NCBI RefSeq assembly: GCF_042100115.1
Contig: NC_091273.1
Coordinates: 3,782,001 to 3,846,000 of the forward strand
Source of the DNA: Alternaria dauci
Lineage: Eukaryota; Ascomycota; Dothideomycetes; Pleosporales; Pleosporaceae
Length of the DNA stretch: 64,000 nt
Direction of reading: 5' to 3'
The stretch's first letter is position 1; each line of letters begins with the position of its first letter. The notes beneath the pieces were generated by a model. That model saw nothing but the letters and a program-made list of their open reading frames with translations, ran no database searches and was not told the origin of the DNA. A program made the translations under genes and the position numbers. Shown piece by piece: positions 21,437 to 32,405 of the stretch.

Positions 21437-22276
21437 ATGGCAAAGGACCAAGACTACGAGGCAGCTGTTGAGAAGGGCACTAGACTGTTGCAGATGTTGA
21501 ATAATAAAACTAATAACTCCATGGAAAGCGAATTCAAGCACATAGAAAAACTAGCACAGCATGGCTATCACCTGGAAACCGAAAAGACTGGCTTCGAAAT
21601 TGGATGCATCGCTGAAGCGCTTCGCGACCTGAATGTCGACCACAAAATGATATATGATGGCGGAGAGAACGTTAGGATACATCATCAACATGGAGCTAGT
21701 ACGGCAGAGGGAAACGAGTACACTGTAAGTCACATGCCATTGCAAGATGGAACATGTACTAACAAGCCTCTGACTATACGTGGATACTTCTCCCAAGTCA
21801 GCAATCCGCGCGCTGGTGTTCTGATTGCGGACAGCAATCTCACGCCTTCCCATGCAGCTGCTTTCGAAGATCGTGAAGAAGAAGAGGGCAGCGTCTTACC
21901 ATTACTGCATCACTGGTCAGACGTAGCTTTCCTGCAATATCTCTCCTCTTTTCCATTTCCACCTGTCCAGCCCATCTCACTTAACTACATTTTCCGCATT
22001 CAAATCCAAAACTCAGGGACCTTTTTAGTGCTCAACAAGATTATCAGCATGCATGGTCATAGTACGTATGACCTTTGGCCCGGGATTGCGTTTGACATAC
22101 AGAGTGAAGAGGGAAAGGCTATCTTGGGGACTCCCCATGGCAGTGGCGTTGCATGGATGCTCATCCAACACAGCAAAGCATTGGGAGAGAGAACGATCAC
22201 AAAGGTAACGATCTTCTATGCGGCAAGAAAGGGGGATCTATTTAGATGGCCGAGCTTGCTATTCTGGATTGCGTAG
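21437..22276 (+). CDS. Hypothetical protein of a dothideomycete-type family
   Basis: The frame from ATG 21437 is open to 22276. A 42-base GTAAGT...CTAACAAG segment (21725-21766) looks like a real intron; because 42 is a multiple of three and holds no stop, the frame stays open either way. Removing it gives NEYTPLTIRGYFSQVSNPRAG and a protein of 265 aa. The C-terminal part (HHWSDVAFLQYL, then LGTPHGSGVAWMLIQH, then ITKVTIF) resembles uncharacterised proteins that I associate with Dothideomycetes. No signal peptide, membrane segment or catalytic motif is seen. Function is unknown. Confidence 0.68.
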   Translation: MAKDQDYEAAVEKGTRLLQMLNNKTNNSMESEFKHIEKLAQHGYHLETEKTGFEIGCIAEALRDLNVDHKMIYDGGENVRIHHQHGASTAEGNEYTVSHMPLQDGTCTNKPLTIRGYFSQVSNPRAGVLIADSNLTPSHAAAFEDREEEEGSVLPLLHHWSDVAFLQYLSSFPFPPVQPISLNYIFRIQIQNSGTFLVLNKIISMHGHSTYDLWPGIAFDIQSEEGKAILGTPHGSGVAWMLIQHSKALGERTITKVTIFYAARKGDLFRWPSLLFWIA

Positions 22277-23004
22277 AATGGATTCGCATAAATGTAGTGC
22301 GGAATACTGTTGTTTTTCTATTTGACAGTCAGTTCCGGGTACTCTAGTATAGCAGATATACACCGAGTGGGTGAAATGATGGTCCACCCAACATGTCGAA
22401 ATCACCGGGAATAACGACGGGAGAGCGGATGCGCTGTGTGTGTTGATGAAGAAGGATGAACGCCGGAGCGATGTGCTGTCCTGTCCAATAGGCTCTGGCG
22501 AGGCTTGCTAATGGCAGGGGAGTGAAGCGAGACGCACCCCGCAAAATCCCGCGTCACCCCTGGTGGGAAAGGTTCACACCTTTTCTCTCCTCGCAACCTG
22601 CCTATTCATGCGTCCTCTACATCCAGATGCTTGCTTCTTACCTACTACTCCAACCAAATGGAATCCTCGATGTTCCTAACGAGCGGCGTATGGTGAGCCC
22701 ACACTTCGACGGCGCGAGCTGCGTACCACCCTCAATCTAGATGCATACACGGGATGGCTATGACGCCCTTACATGTCCTAGCTGCGGAGTTGGAATGTAT
22801 GCCTCGGCTTCGCGTACTCAAAAGCAACTTTGTTTGGGTGAAAACCTCACGGATGCCGCAGCGTAATGCACGCCAAGCTCGACATGGTGTGCAACAAAAG
22901 TGACTACCATCTTGACCTCGGTTTCGCGCCTGCTAGCCATCAGATCGTTATAAAGAGCATGGAAGAATGATTAGTCGTCACAGTAAGGTCTTCATACTAC
23001 CAGC
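22277..23004. other. Upstream region of the carboxylesterase
   Basis: Short frames on both strands at 22344-22740 lack any coding signature. No repeats or RNA genes are seen. Confidence 0.5.
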
Positions 23005-24827
23005 ATGTTTCTGGCTTCTACGTCCAGCCTGGTTGGTCTCGTGCTTCTTTCTCTGGGCCCAACTGCAACTCGGGCAGACTATGCCTCCGAAAGTGAGGTG
23101 CCAACGGCGACTATTGATGCCGGGACAATAATTGGAAAATCTACTTCACTGCCCTACGCACTTGGGCCTGTGCATCAGTATCTTGGTGTCCCATTTGCAG
23201 CACCGCCGGAGAGGTTCTCTCCACCACAAGCTGCCGTACCTTTCCGAGAGCCGGTTAATGCCACAGAATTCAAGCCAGCATGTATCCAGCAGTTCCGATG
23301 TACGCGATATTGGATGAACTTACTGCTACATACTAATGTCAGTAGACCCTTTGTCGAGTTCACAGTTCACACAAGCCGTCTTCAACAACCCACCACCTGA
23401 AGAGTCGGAGGATTGCTTGTACCTCAATGTCTATGCCCCAGCAACTCCACCGGGTGGTGCTGGGCGAGCGGTGATGTTTTGGATCTATGGTGGCTCACTT
23501 CAATTTGGTAATGCTGGTCAAGACACATACGATGGAAGCAGTTTTGCTGCTTACGAAGATGTCATCGTAGTTACCACCAACTACAGAACCAATGGTAGGA
23601 TACTATCAAAACTTTGAACATGCCTTCATTACTCTCTAACAACGCACAGTGTTCGGCTTCCCTGCTTCACCAGAACTACCACTAGCGGCACGCAACCTCG
23701 GCTTTCTGGACCAACGCTTTGCTCTCGACTGGGTTCAGCGGAACATCCACGCTTTCGGCGGCGATGCTTCTAAAGTGACCATCTTTGGGGAAAGCGCGGG
23801 TGCTTTTTCGATCGATGCTTTACTGACGAGCTTTCCGAAAGATAGTTCGCCGCCGTTCCGAGCTGCTATTCTCCAAAGTGGGCAGTATAGTTATCGCGTG
23901 GCTCCTCAGACTTCAAGCATATCTGCTTGGAATAATCTGACAGCAAACCTCGGGTGTCCGGGTACACATGCAAGTAACCTGACTTGTGTGCGGGCAGCGA
24001 ATGCAACGGCTGTTCGCGACATTATCAACCAGAACTCTCTTGTGTTCAGCCCAGTTGCCGATAACACTACGTTGGTAACAAACCCAGCAGCACGTCGCCT
24101 CAGTGGAAACATTGCACGCATACCAGTGTTGGGAGGCACGAATGCACAGGAAGGGCGTGTCTTCCAGGTTGGACAAACAAATCTCACTGCCTACCTCCAG
24201 GCAACCTTTGGAATCCTCGCCCCAGCACTCATTCTTGCAATTGAAGCTGCATATCCAATCGGCAGCAACGGCCTTACCAACGACTACGATGTGATCTCAC
24301 AAATCTCTACTGAGATCACGTTCCAATGTCCACAAGCACTATGGGCTAATGCGACCGCGTCGATTGGCATTCCTACCTGGCGCTACTACTTCAACGCTTC
24401 TTTTGTTAATACGCAAGCCTACCCACAGCTCGGCGCATACCACGCCTCAGAGATACCTCTTGTGTTCCGTACGTACGAACGCGCAAACACAACTACGCAA
24501 GAGTACGCTCTTGCACAGTTCATACAGAGCACATGGGCCAGATTCGCGAAGAACCCTTACGCTGGACCAGGATGGAACGCGATCGGTACCGGAACTGAGG
24601 GCAGTGTCCTGGTCGGCGCCTATGATCTTGTCACGGGTGGGCTGTATCAAAACCAGAATGCTACCGTGGTAGAAGGAGATTGGAATTTGGGTGTCCTTGG
24701 CGACGTTGGAAATGTAAGAGGAAGTGGTGTTACTGTGTTGCCGCAATCTAGTCTTAATTATAGATGCAGCCTCTTCAGGCCGATCTTCGAGGCTGTTGTA
24801 GGCGCACAAGGCATACCTGCTCTCTAA
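23005..24827 (+). CDS. Secreted type-B carboxylesterase/lipase
   Basis: This is a secreted alpha/beta hydrolase of the cholinesterase/type-B carboxylesterase family, cleaving carboxylic esters. Exons 23005-23299, 23343-23594 and 23650-24827 give 574 aa. The second junction creates NYRTNVFGFP, a family hallmark. A signal peptide spans about residues 1-24. YGGSLQFG forms the oxyanion region and GESAG holds the nucleophile Ser231; Glu350 (NAQEG) and His447 (YHASEIP) complete the triad in the expected order. EDCLYLNVYAP and many NxT/S glycosylation sites are present. It converges with the small gene to its right, with 53 bases between stops. Natural substrate is unknown; plant or microbial esters are plausible. 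Confidence 0.93.
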
Positions 24828-24880
24828 GGAGTTTGTACCTTGGAAGTATGCAAGCCAATCAGATCCCTGTAATCCTCCAT

Positions 24881-25343
24881 CTATCGCCCAGTACTGACTT
24901 GCCCAACGTCTACTCCGCTTCGGTCTGCCCCATCACCCTCGTGTACGCTCTTCTCTACACTATCGATCAAACTCTCGCCTCCCGTCTTCGTGCCCACATT
25001 GCTGCTTCCCTCGTACTCTTGCTTCGTGTTCTGCGTCACATCTTCTCCACGGCGTTGCTCTGAAGTACCCGAGGCGTTCTGCTGGCCTGGTGCAGACTAC
25101 TGTTGTGAGTATCATGCTGGCAAAATATGGTTCTTCACAGAAAACACATGTGACCAGAGGTGGCATGTTGGGTGGGAAGCTTACCTTGTCCGCTGAAACG
25201 CTCAAACCAGCAGGGTCTGTTGACCCACCCGTCTTGAACGGAACACTTGAGTCACCCTTGAAAGTATCGGTAGTGTCCTCACCAGGGTTGACAGGGTTCT
25301 TGGGCTGAGTGTTGGAAGATTCTTGTCCTGTTAGAGAGGACAT
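24881..25343 (-). CDS. Small hydrophilic, probably disordered protein
   Basis: Exons 25343-25185 and 25096-24881 give 124 aa. The intron starts GTAAGC and ends GTAG, and its removal keeps phase 0; a nearer CAG would bring an immediate stop. The protein is rich in Ser, Gly, Thr, Asp and Gln (GQESSNTQPKNPVNPGEDTT, then KTGGESLIDSVEKSVHEGDG), with no Cys, no Trp and no membrane segment. Composition recalls stress or conidiation-associated hydrophilic proteins, but that is a guess. AGGGG, a stress-element core, occurs at about 25409-25413 in the upstream region. No family is recognised. Confidence 0.65.
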
Positions 25344-25752
25344 GATGGTAGTCTTTCCGATGAGTTTCGTAAAAAAGCTTTATTCTGCAATGTAGCTCTC
25401 CGATGAGAGGGGATGTTGATCGAACTCTTAGTAGAAGGTTCGGGTATTCGATTGATTGTGGTAGTTGTGCAGGGAGCTGTTTTGTAGGATGGCGAACCTG
25501 TTGGTAGTGGTGTGGATTCGACGTCATTGTGACTCAAGATGGGATGTCGGTGCTTGTAGTGGCGACAGGATCTCTAGTATCAACACGAAACCTACATGTG
25601 AGGCCAGCATTCTAGCGAAATAGTTTTCTTGTGCGCACCATCCCGTGGCTCGATGATTTCGCTACTGGTGGCTTCGAGAGTGTGGGAATGTGATTGTGTC
25701 TCATGCAGGGGTTGCACCATTCAATTAAATATTCTATACAGTCTAACCAGTT
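25344..25752. other. Upstream of the small hydrophilic gene
   Basis: This gap also holds the 3' flank of the nitronate monooxygenase gene. No gene is seen; an AGGGG core near 25409 is the only motif I noted. Confidence 0.45.
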
Positions 25753-26898
25753 CTATAGCTTGCTCTTGCCGTCTTCGATGAACAGCGATTGTTTCTGCCT
25801 TATTGTCTCGATGGCTTCCCGTTCGATACGGTTGATGAGCTCTTCGTTGGTGGGGATATCGTGGATAAGGCCAATGACTTGGCCAGCGGTCCATATCTAG
25901 GTTTATCAGCAGCTGAGTTTTGGAAGAGAGCTACAGCACTTACACCATAGTCCTTGTCTCCGTTGAGGAATACTTGGCGTCCTCGCTTTCCGCTTACATA
26001 CTCAGCGACCTCCTCGAACTTGCCAGTTGTGCTGGTTTTCTCAATCTCGGCGGCCTGGAGCGCAACCTTGTTTGCGAACGATCGCGACGTGTTCTTCCAA
26101 CGCCGAAGTAGGAGAGTGGTGTCGGTTTCCTGCGCGTCGACGATGGCTTGCTTGATGTTGTGGTGGATGGGCGCTTCGACAGTGCACATGAAGCGCGTAC
26201 CCATGTTGATACCACAGGCACCGAGAGCCAGCGCAGCGGCCAAACCCTGACCGTCAGCGAATCCTCCCGAGGCGATGAAGGGGACGCCTAGCGCCTGCCT
26301 GGATCTGCTGAGCAGGATGAAGTTGGTAATGTCCGACTCGCCGACGTGGCCAGCGCATTCGACGCCATCCATGGACAGGAAGTCGACGCCTAGCTTCACG
26401 GCAGACTGTGCGTGCTTGATAGTGGTGCACTTGTGCAGGACGATGATGCCAGCAGCCTTGAGTTGCTTGATGACTGGGCCAGGGCTGTTTCCCGCCGTCT
26501 CAACAATCCTGACCTTCTCCTCGATGATGACGCGAGCGTATGCGGCATAGTCGGGGGGAACAATGGCAGGGAGGAGAGTCAGGTTGACGCCAAAAGGCTT
26601 ATTGGTCATGGTCCTGCATCGTCGGATCTCTTTGCGCAGGTCTTCGGGTGTGGGTTGGGTGAGGGCGGTCAGCTATACTATCGTGAGACTGTGTTCCAAG
26701 GCGTAATGGGCTGCCAGACGTACCAGGCCCAGACCTCCAGCGTTGCTGACAGCTGAAGCCAGTTCAGCGTATCCGACCCATTGCATACCGCCCTGGACAA
26801 CGGGCACTGTCCCAGTGTCAGCTCCTTGCTTTCCATGTTGCGCTGATGCAGGTACCTCTGATGCCGAGGGCCCTGGTGAGCTCGGTGTTGAAAGGCAT
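25753..26898 (-). CDS. Nitronate monooxygenase (2-nitropropane dioxygenase family)
   Basis: This FMN enzyme oxidises alkyl nitronates such as propionate 3-nitronate to carbonyl compounds and nitrite. Exons 26898-26856, 26806-26724, 26672-25944 and 25896-25753 give 332 aa, and all joins close. The first two exons code [42 protein letters not shown], the typical start of the TIM barrel. GVECAGHVGE holds the presumed catalytic His151; ASGGFADGQGLAAALALGACGINMGTRF is the FMN phosphate-binding part. The last exon codes IWTAGQVIGLIHDIPT, also family-typical. There is no signal peptide or peroxisomal tail that I can see (ends KSKL, close to but not a classic PTS1). It shares a 1046-base divergent upstream region with the GMC oxidoreductase. 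Confidence 0.93.
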
Positions 26899-27944
26899 GT
26901 TGGCTGTGGTCTATGGAAAACGGGTATCTAGAGGTGAATGTGCGAGTGAAAAAGCTGCGCTATGAAAGTCGAGATGAGAATATATCTGGCACTTGGACGC
27001 GCAACATTACGGCCGTTCGCGCCCGGCTGGGGCATGCCATGGCTGTGGGGAAGCCATGTGCCTCGGCAACTCCAGAGCTGTGATACTAAGCACGGGTGCG
27101 CGTCGGTCGGCTGATTGTTCTTGCACGGACCCTTTTGTCAAATGATTCGGCCTCGCCAAATCGCTCGTGACTGTCTGAGAGAGGGCCGATGGACGTGGAG
27201 CTGATATGTGAAGGCGACGGTGGGGGGAAAACTTGGGACCGCCAGGGGACTTGCCGTTCCCCAGCCCTCTTCACATGCGTCTTGGCAGTAAACAGTCATC
27301 GCAACACCACCATCTACGCATCAAAATCAAATATCAGAAAAATAATAAGAGTCTATTGACATGTTCTCCGCTCGTATTCGCCGCTATCATAACAACCCGC
27401 AGGGTAACCCAGTACGAGTGATTGTATTCCTCCCATATACTGGCATGGTGACCAGATATCAAAACAGTAGAGAAAAGGGACCGGTTCGCAGACGCTTTGT
27501 ATGCTTCCAGGCCATAGATGTCCTAGTTCATACTATGGGAAGTCTCTCAGCACATCCTCCAACGAGCCAATGAGAGCTTAGCACCGCCATGAGGGTCGCG
27601 GCGTTGGGTGCCACCGATACATGCTTCATGCGGAACTTCTTCAGTGACAATGTTGTTACCGAACACATGATAATCAGTATCCGAATTCTTTCCAGAGTCG
27701 TGAGTTCGAGAAGAGGACAATGGTAAGACTGTTGAGCCAGAAAATTAGGCAAGTCGAAGCTTGGCAATGACGTACTAGGCCAATGACATACTCTGAGATC
27801 GACTGCATACACAAAACTCGCTGTGGAGATTGTGGGAGGCCTATTTTCATTCTTGGGGTCTCCGCAAATCCCAGATACTTAGGTCAGGTTGCCACATCTG
27901 GAACGTCCAGGAAGAGACCCAACGTCCGATTCCTGTGAAGCATC
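26899..27944. other. Divergent upstream region, NMO and GMC genes
   Basis: This is the shared 5' region of two oxidoreductase genes. Open frames at 27361-27573 and 27528-27812 show no domain and no exon logic. I see no repeat or RNA gene. Confidence 0.5.
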
Positions 27945-29744
27945 ATGTTTTGGTTATTTCTATTCGCTGCCTTGACCCAGGCCGTCCGCGCTGACTGCAA
28001 ATCCAAAACATACGACTATGTTATAGTCGGAGGCGGTCCAGCAGGTCTGCTTGCCGCAAACAAACTATCCGCCGACCCGGATATTACCGTTGCAGTTATT
28101 GAAGCTGGAGATTCGGCATACAACAATCCAAACGTCTCCTACGTGCCAAAGTCGATTATGGAGTATGGCCTTTTCATAGGCACGTCAATCGACTGGAAGT
28201 ACACAACTGCACCGCAAAAGTATGCAGGAAACAACAGTTTGAATTACTGGGCAGGGAAGGCGCTTGGAGGTAGCACTACCATCAATGGAATGACGTATCT
28301 GCGCGCCGAGAAAGACCAGATTGATGCCTGGGAAGATTTGGGAAACGAAGGTTGGAACTGGGATGGTATGTTGGAGTATTTCTTGAAGCAAGAGGGATTC
28401 CAAGAGCCAAGCGAGGCATTGATGGAGAAAGGCGCGATCTACGAAGATTATGCACACGGAAAAGATGGTGGGCTTGCCGTGGGCTTCACCCCATACCTCA
28501 TCGGCCAAGGATTCGTGGATATACTAAGAGAAACTTCCGAAGCAGTCGGCTATCCTTACAACACGGATGCGAACGACGGTCACATGCGTGGCTTCAACAC
28601 CTGGCCTATGACGTTAAACAGTACGGGACCAACAAGAGCAGACGGAGCAAGGTCATTCTACTTTCCCATCGCATCACGGCCAAATCTTCAGGTTTTCTTT
28701 AACACCACAGCTGCACGCATCATCTGGGATGACGAACAGTCAGCGACGTCTGAAGTGGTTGCCTCGGGTGTTGAGGTGATCGACGCCAAAAACGCCACCT
28801 ACACCATCAGCGCTTTGAAAGAAGTCATTGTCGCAGCTGGTGCAATTAGATCACCGGCATTCCTCGAGCACTCTGGCGTCGGTAACCCTGCCGTACTTGA
28901 TCCCCTTGGTATCAAGACAGTCATCCCACTTCACTCTGTCGGATCAAGCCTGCCAGATCAACCACAAAATGGGATGGTGTATAACTCGTCCACAAATTGG
29001 ACAGGCTACCCCACCTTCGTTTCATACCCAACCGCTTCCGACCTGTTTGGAGATGAACTACCCGCTCTCGTAGATGAGATCCGGGCCAATCTAAGCGCAT
29101 ACGCAGAAATAATCGTCGCAGACTACGCCCCAAACACTAAATCCGTCGAGACTCAAAGGCGGCTCTTGGAGCACCAGGTAGACTTGGTCTTCGATGCAGA
29201 AAGCACTGTCCCATTAGCAGAGATTCTATGGGCCCCGACAGGTCACCAGATCATCGCACAGCTCTGGACCCTGATACCACTTTCTCGAGGCTCAATACAC
29301 ATACAGTCAACAGATGCAAATTCGCCGCCAAGTATCGATCCAAACTTTTTACAGTTGCCCATCGACATGTATGTGCAAGCTGCTGCGGCAATCAGTATAC
29401 GCAAGCATTTTGCAACCTTGCCACTCGCGGAGCACGCTACAGGCGAGATTTCGCCCGGTTTCGAAGCAGTACCTGAGCATGCGAGCTGGAGGGATCCAGC
29501 ATGGGGTACTTGGATCAAGAAGTCTCTGGGTGGTAATTCGCATCCCGTGAGTACTTGTGCAATGATGAGTAGGAACTTGGGTGGTGTTGTAGATTCGGAA
29601 GGCAAAGTCTATGGAACACATAACGTTCGTGTTGTCGATGCCAGCGTCTTTCCGACACAAATTCCGGGACACCTGAGCGCCAGCGTTTATGCCATTGCTG
29701 GAAAGCTCGCCGATGCGATAATCAGTGCGAAGTCAGGTCGATAG
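27945..29744 (+). CDS. Secreted GMC-family FAD oxidoreductase
   Basis: A 599-aa glucose-methanol-choline oxidoreductase is encoded by one exon. A signal peptide spans about residues 1-17 (MFWLFLFAALTQAVRAD), so it is probably extracellular. The FAD-binding motif GGGPAG lies at 29-34, with VIEAGD following. GMC signature 1 is at about 102-121 (WAGKALGGSTTINGMTYLRA) and signature 2 near 297-312 (GAIRSPAFLEHSGVGN). The catalytic His lies in NSHPVSTCAMM near residue 529, and the C-terminal end has DASVFPTQIPGHLSASVYAIAGKLAD. Relatives include glucose dehydrogenases/oxidases and aryl-alcohol oxidases, which feed hydrogen peroxide or quinone redox cycles in biomass attack. The substrate cannot be assigned. 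It converges with a Zn2Cys6 gene. Confidence 0.94.
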   Translation: MFWLFLFAALTQAVRADCKSKTYDYVIVGGGPAGLLAANKLSADPDITVAVIEAGDSAYNNPNVSYVPKSIMEYGLFIGTSIDWKYTTAPQKYAGNNSLNYWAGKALGGSTTINGMTYLRAEKDQIDAWEDLGNEGWNWDGMLEYFLKQEGFQEPSEALMEKGAIYEDYAHGKDGGLAVGFTPYLIGQGFVDILRETSEAVGYPYNTDANDGHMRGFNTWPMTLNSTGPTRADGARSFYFPIASRPNLQVFFNTTAARIIWDDEQSATSEVVASGVEVIDAKNATYTISALKEVIVAAGAIRSPAFLEHSGVGNPAVLDPLGIKTVIPLHSVGSSLPDQPQNGMVYNSSTNWTGYPTFVSYPTASDLFGDELPALVDEIRANLSAYAEIIVADYAPNTKSVETQRRLLEHQVDLVFDAESTVPLAEILWAPTGHQIIAQLWTLIPLSRGSIHIQSTDANSPPSIDPNFLQLPIDMYVQAAAAISIRKHFATLPLAEHATGEISPGFEAVPEHASWRDPAWGTWIKKSLGGNSHPVSTCAMMSRNLGGVVDSEGKVYGTHNVRVVDASVFPTQIPGHLSASVYAIAGKLADAIISAKSGR

Positions 29745-29997
29745 ACAACGACTTTCAAAATAAAAAATACATCATTCTTGCAGTTGCATGCTTCAGGTGG
29801 CACACCTTATCCACTCGCACGTACAGTAAATGCAATCTCTTATGCGTCACATGGCACTGCTTTCGTTCAAGGTACGAGTGTGTTGTCGCGAAGTCCTTGC
29901 ATGCGTTGAAGTAGTAAATTGAGACGAGACCTACTCGATATGTGTCTGTGGCCAGCAACGTCAAAAGGTAGCGTTACCACCTCTGTTTGACACAACT

Positions 29998-31576
29998 TCA
30001 TCTACCAAGTTCAAGAAGAGTCTGTGCCAATCTCCATAACCCCTGTCTCCCAGCCGATATGTCGTGCATGATGGACTGTAACCATACCCTTACTGTAGGT
30101 TTCTCCTCGCTAAGCCCGTCGTACGCCATGCGCAGAGGGAAAAGCAAAGCGAAACTGCCCTGCTCACCCCACAGCTCTTGCTGATGATAGTCGACGCTAC
30201 GGCATATGGAAAGCGCTGCTGCCGACAAACGCATTTCTCGAACGTGGTGTTCAAAAGCTGACCTTGAGCCAACATCAATGCTATCGGAGAACCGAAGAGC
30301 CAATATGGTAGTAGCATTGTACATGGCCATAGCGTTGGCGTGGTAGAGGGATTGGTATTGGAAAACGGTAGACCAGGCAGGACGCAACATTTCGTACTCA
30401 TCTTCTATCATTGGCGTTGTTCGAGCCGCAGGTATCTCATCAGGAGTATGAGATGGATCAGATGCGAATCGATCCCCCCAATCATCCAGGCTGGCGACCA
30501 CTCGATGGAATTCCCCACAGAGGTTTTGAATCGCAGCCATCCTTATCTCTTCATCAGGACAAGTCGATATCTCATCGAATAGAACGAAAAGTGAAGGGCA
30601 GTCTGCGAGAATGTCAAACATGAGCTTGAGCGAGTCAACGCGTTCTGGGTGTGAGCACCAAGGTTCGCGTTTCCACGCAATACTCGACATTATCGTCGGC
30701 TTGTGCAGGACAAGCCCAGCAGATATAAGCGACGGGCGCGTTCTTTCCAAAATCATAAGGCACGGAAGTGATGCCATGGCTTCTGATCCCCGCATCTCGA
30801 ACAGCCTCTCCAGTCCACGAGCATGTTTGATCCAACCATTTTCACCATCCGAGACAAGAAACTGACACCCGTGAGAAACAGTTTGTGCTGCAAAACATGC
30901 GACATACCTCGATGAGTGACATGACCATGATCGCTTCGAGCAGATCAAAGGTAGGCGAAGACACAGATTGTGCCAGAGCTGAATGTACAGTGCCAAGTGC
31001 ATCACTGTACCGCTTGAGCCCAAATTGGGTGACCGCGCTGTCCTGGCGCTTGATACCAAAATACGTGGTAGCAAGCCTATATGTAGGGGTGTATGGAGTC
31101 AGTACATGCCTCATGTGCAGTTCTTTACATGGAGATGACTTGCGCAAGAAAAGATTTTGTCGTTAGGGTCCCTGGAGCAACGTCCAAGACACCTGAAATC
31201 GGTAGGAAATTTGAGAGAGTGAATGCAGTAAAAGTGTCATCATGAAAGACCGAAAGCCCTCGATGAATTCCGGGAATAGGGTGCTGAACGTCCGCCGGCA
31301 CAGCGGCGATAGCCTTGAGCGCAAAGGAACGCACAGGAGAAGGATCGTCGGATCGGGTACATCTACGCTGACCATACTGGATAATCGCAATGCCCCGAGG
31401 GCCACCGCACTGTAATCGCGCTTTGATGCACCTTCCGCATTGCGGCTTCGCAAGGTCTGATGACGTCAACACACGCGATAGAGCTGCGTAGAGCCATCTG
31501 GGGCAGACCTACCGCACTTGATGCGCCGCCTTTTGCAATGATCGCAAGCTTTGGAACGTCCGCCCACTCCAACCAT
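29998..31576 (-). CDS. Zn2Cys6 fungal transcription factor
   Basis: This nuclear transcription regulator has exons 31576-31513, 31456-31129, 31076-30908 and 30861-29998 (474 aa). The zinc cluster is split by the first intron: Cys11, Cys14, Cys21, then Cys29, Cys32, Cys39, spacing CX2CX6CX7CX2CX6C with KRRRIKC between. The second intron starts GTAAAG directly after ISM and restores the frame to LATTYFGIKRQDSAVTQFGLKRYSDAL, typical of the fungal-specific helical region; the third gives LLEAIMVMSLIEFLVSDGENGWIKHARGLERLFEMRG. The frame is open before the chosen ATG, so the start could be slightly further upstream. It converges with the GMC gene, and local control of that gene is possible but unproven. 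Confidence 0.88.
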
Positions 31577-32405
31577 GTGCAAGTTACATGCCAAGATTGA
31601 TAAGGTGATGGATGCACAAGGTTGGGAGATGACGGGTCGGCCTGAGCATGGTTCGTGCGTGGGGCTATGCATGCTCACCCGAGATCGAGGGCGCTCCCGA
31701 AGACATACATGACCACTAACGCGTGATCGGTGTTGGAATATCACGACAAGTTGGGTGTACCCTGTACTCAAAGCATCCTCAATGTTCTCTGCGGCTACAT
31801 GAAGGCCACAGTGTTCCACCGTGTGCGCATTTTCACCACTCCCTAATCATCTTTCCACGTTCTGTCATCATTCCAAGGCTGCTGCGGTCAGCTGCGTAAC
31901 TGCATTCACCGATGCCAATCGAAGCAGCAGTGCACCTGTGCACACAAGATGCACAAACAATCGTGAAATGTCTGAACCGCGATGGGACACAAGCTGAATA
32001 GTAATCCGTATACATTCAAAAAAGTCATCTATATCTATCAACCATCAGGCCAAAAATCTGTCAACCAAGTGACGATGCGTGCAAAAAACGCGGATGCCGT
32101 GTATAGTCGCCAAAGCGCCAAGTAAATGTCCCAGATATGCCAATGATCCCTATGATGAAGCCCAGTAGACTACCAAAGTCTGGAAACAGAAAGAAGAACA
32201 GGAAGAGGTATCAGTGGAGAAAGTAAAACTTCAAAGCAGGTAGATGCTCCGCCCATGCTTTTGGAAAGGAAGATGTCGCAATAGAGCAGCGCTCGCTCCT
32301 CGTCTATACACCCCAGAAATACTGGTGTTCAGATACAATCGTGTCAACACGCGCTTTGATGATCGTTGGTCGTGTGAGACCTTGTGTTTCGTTTCGTCGT
32401 CTCGC
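31577..32405. other. Intergenic region, no gene seen
   Basis: This contains the upstream region of the Zn2Cys6 gene and the 3' flank of the DUF3405 gene. No domain-bearing frame is present. Confidence 0.5.
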
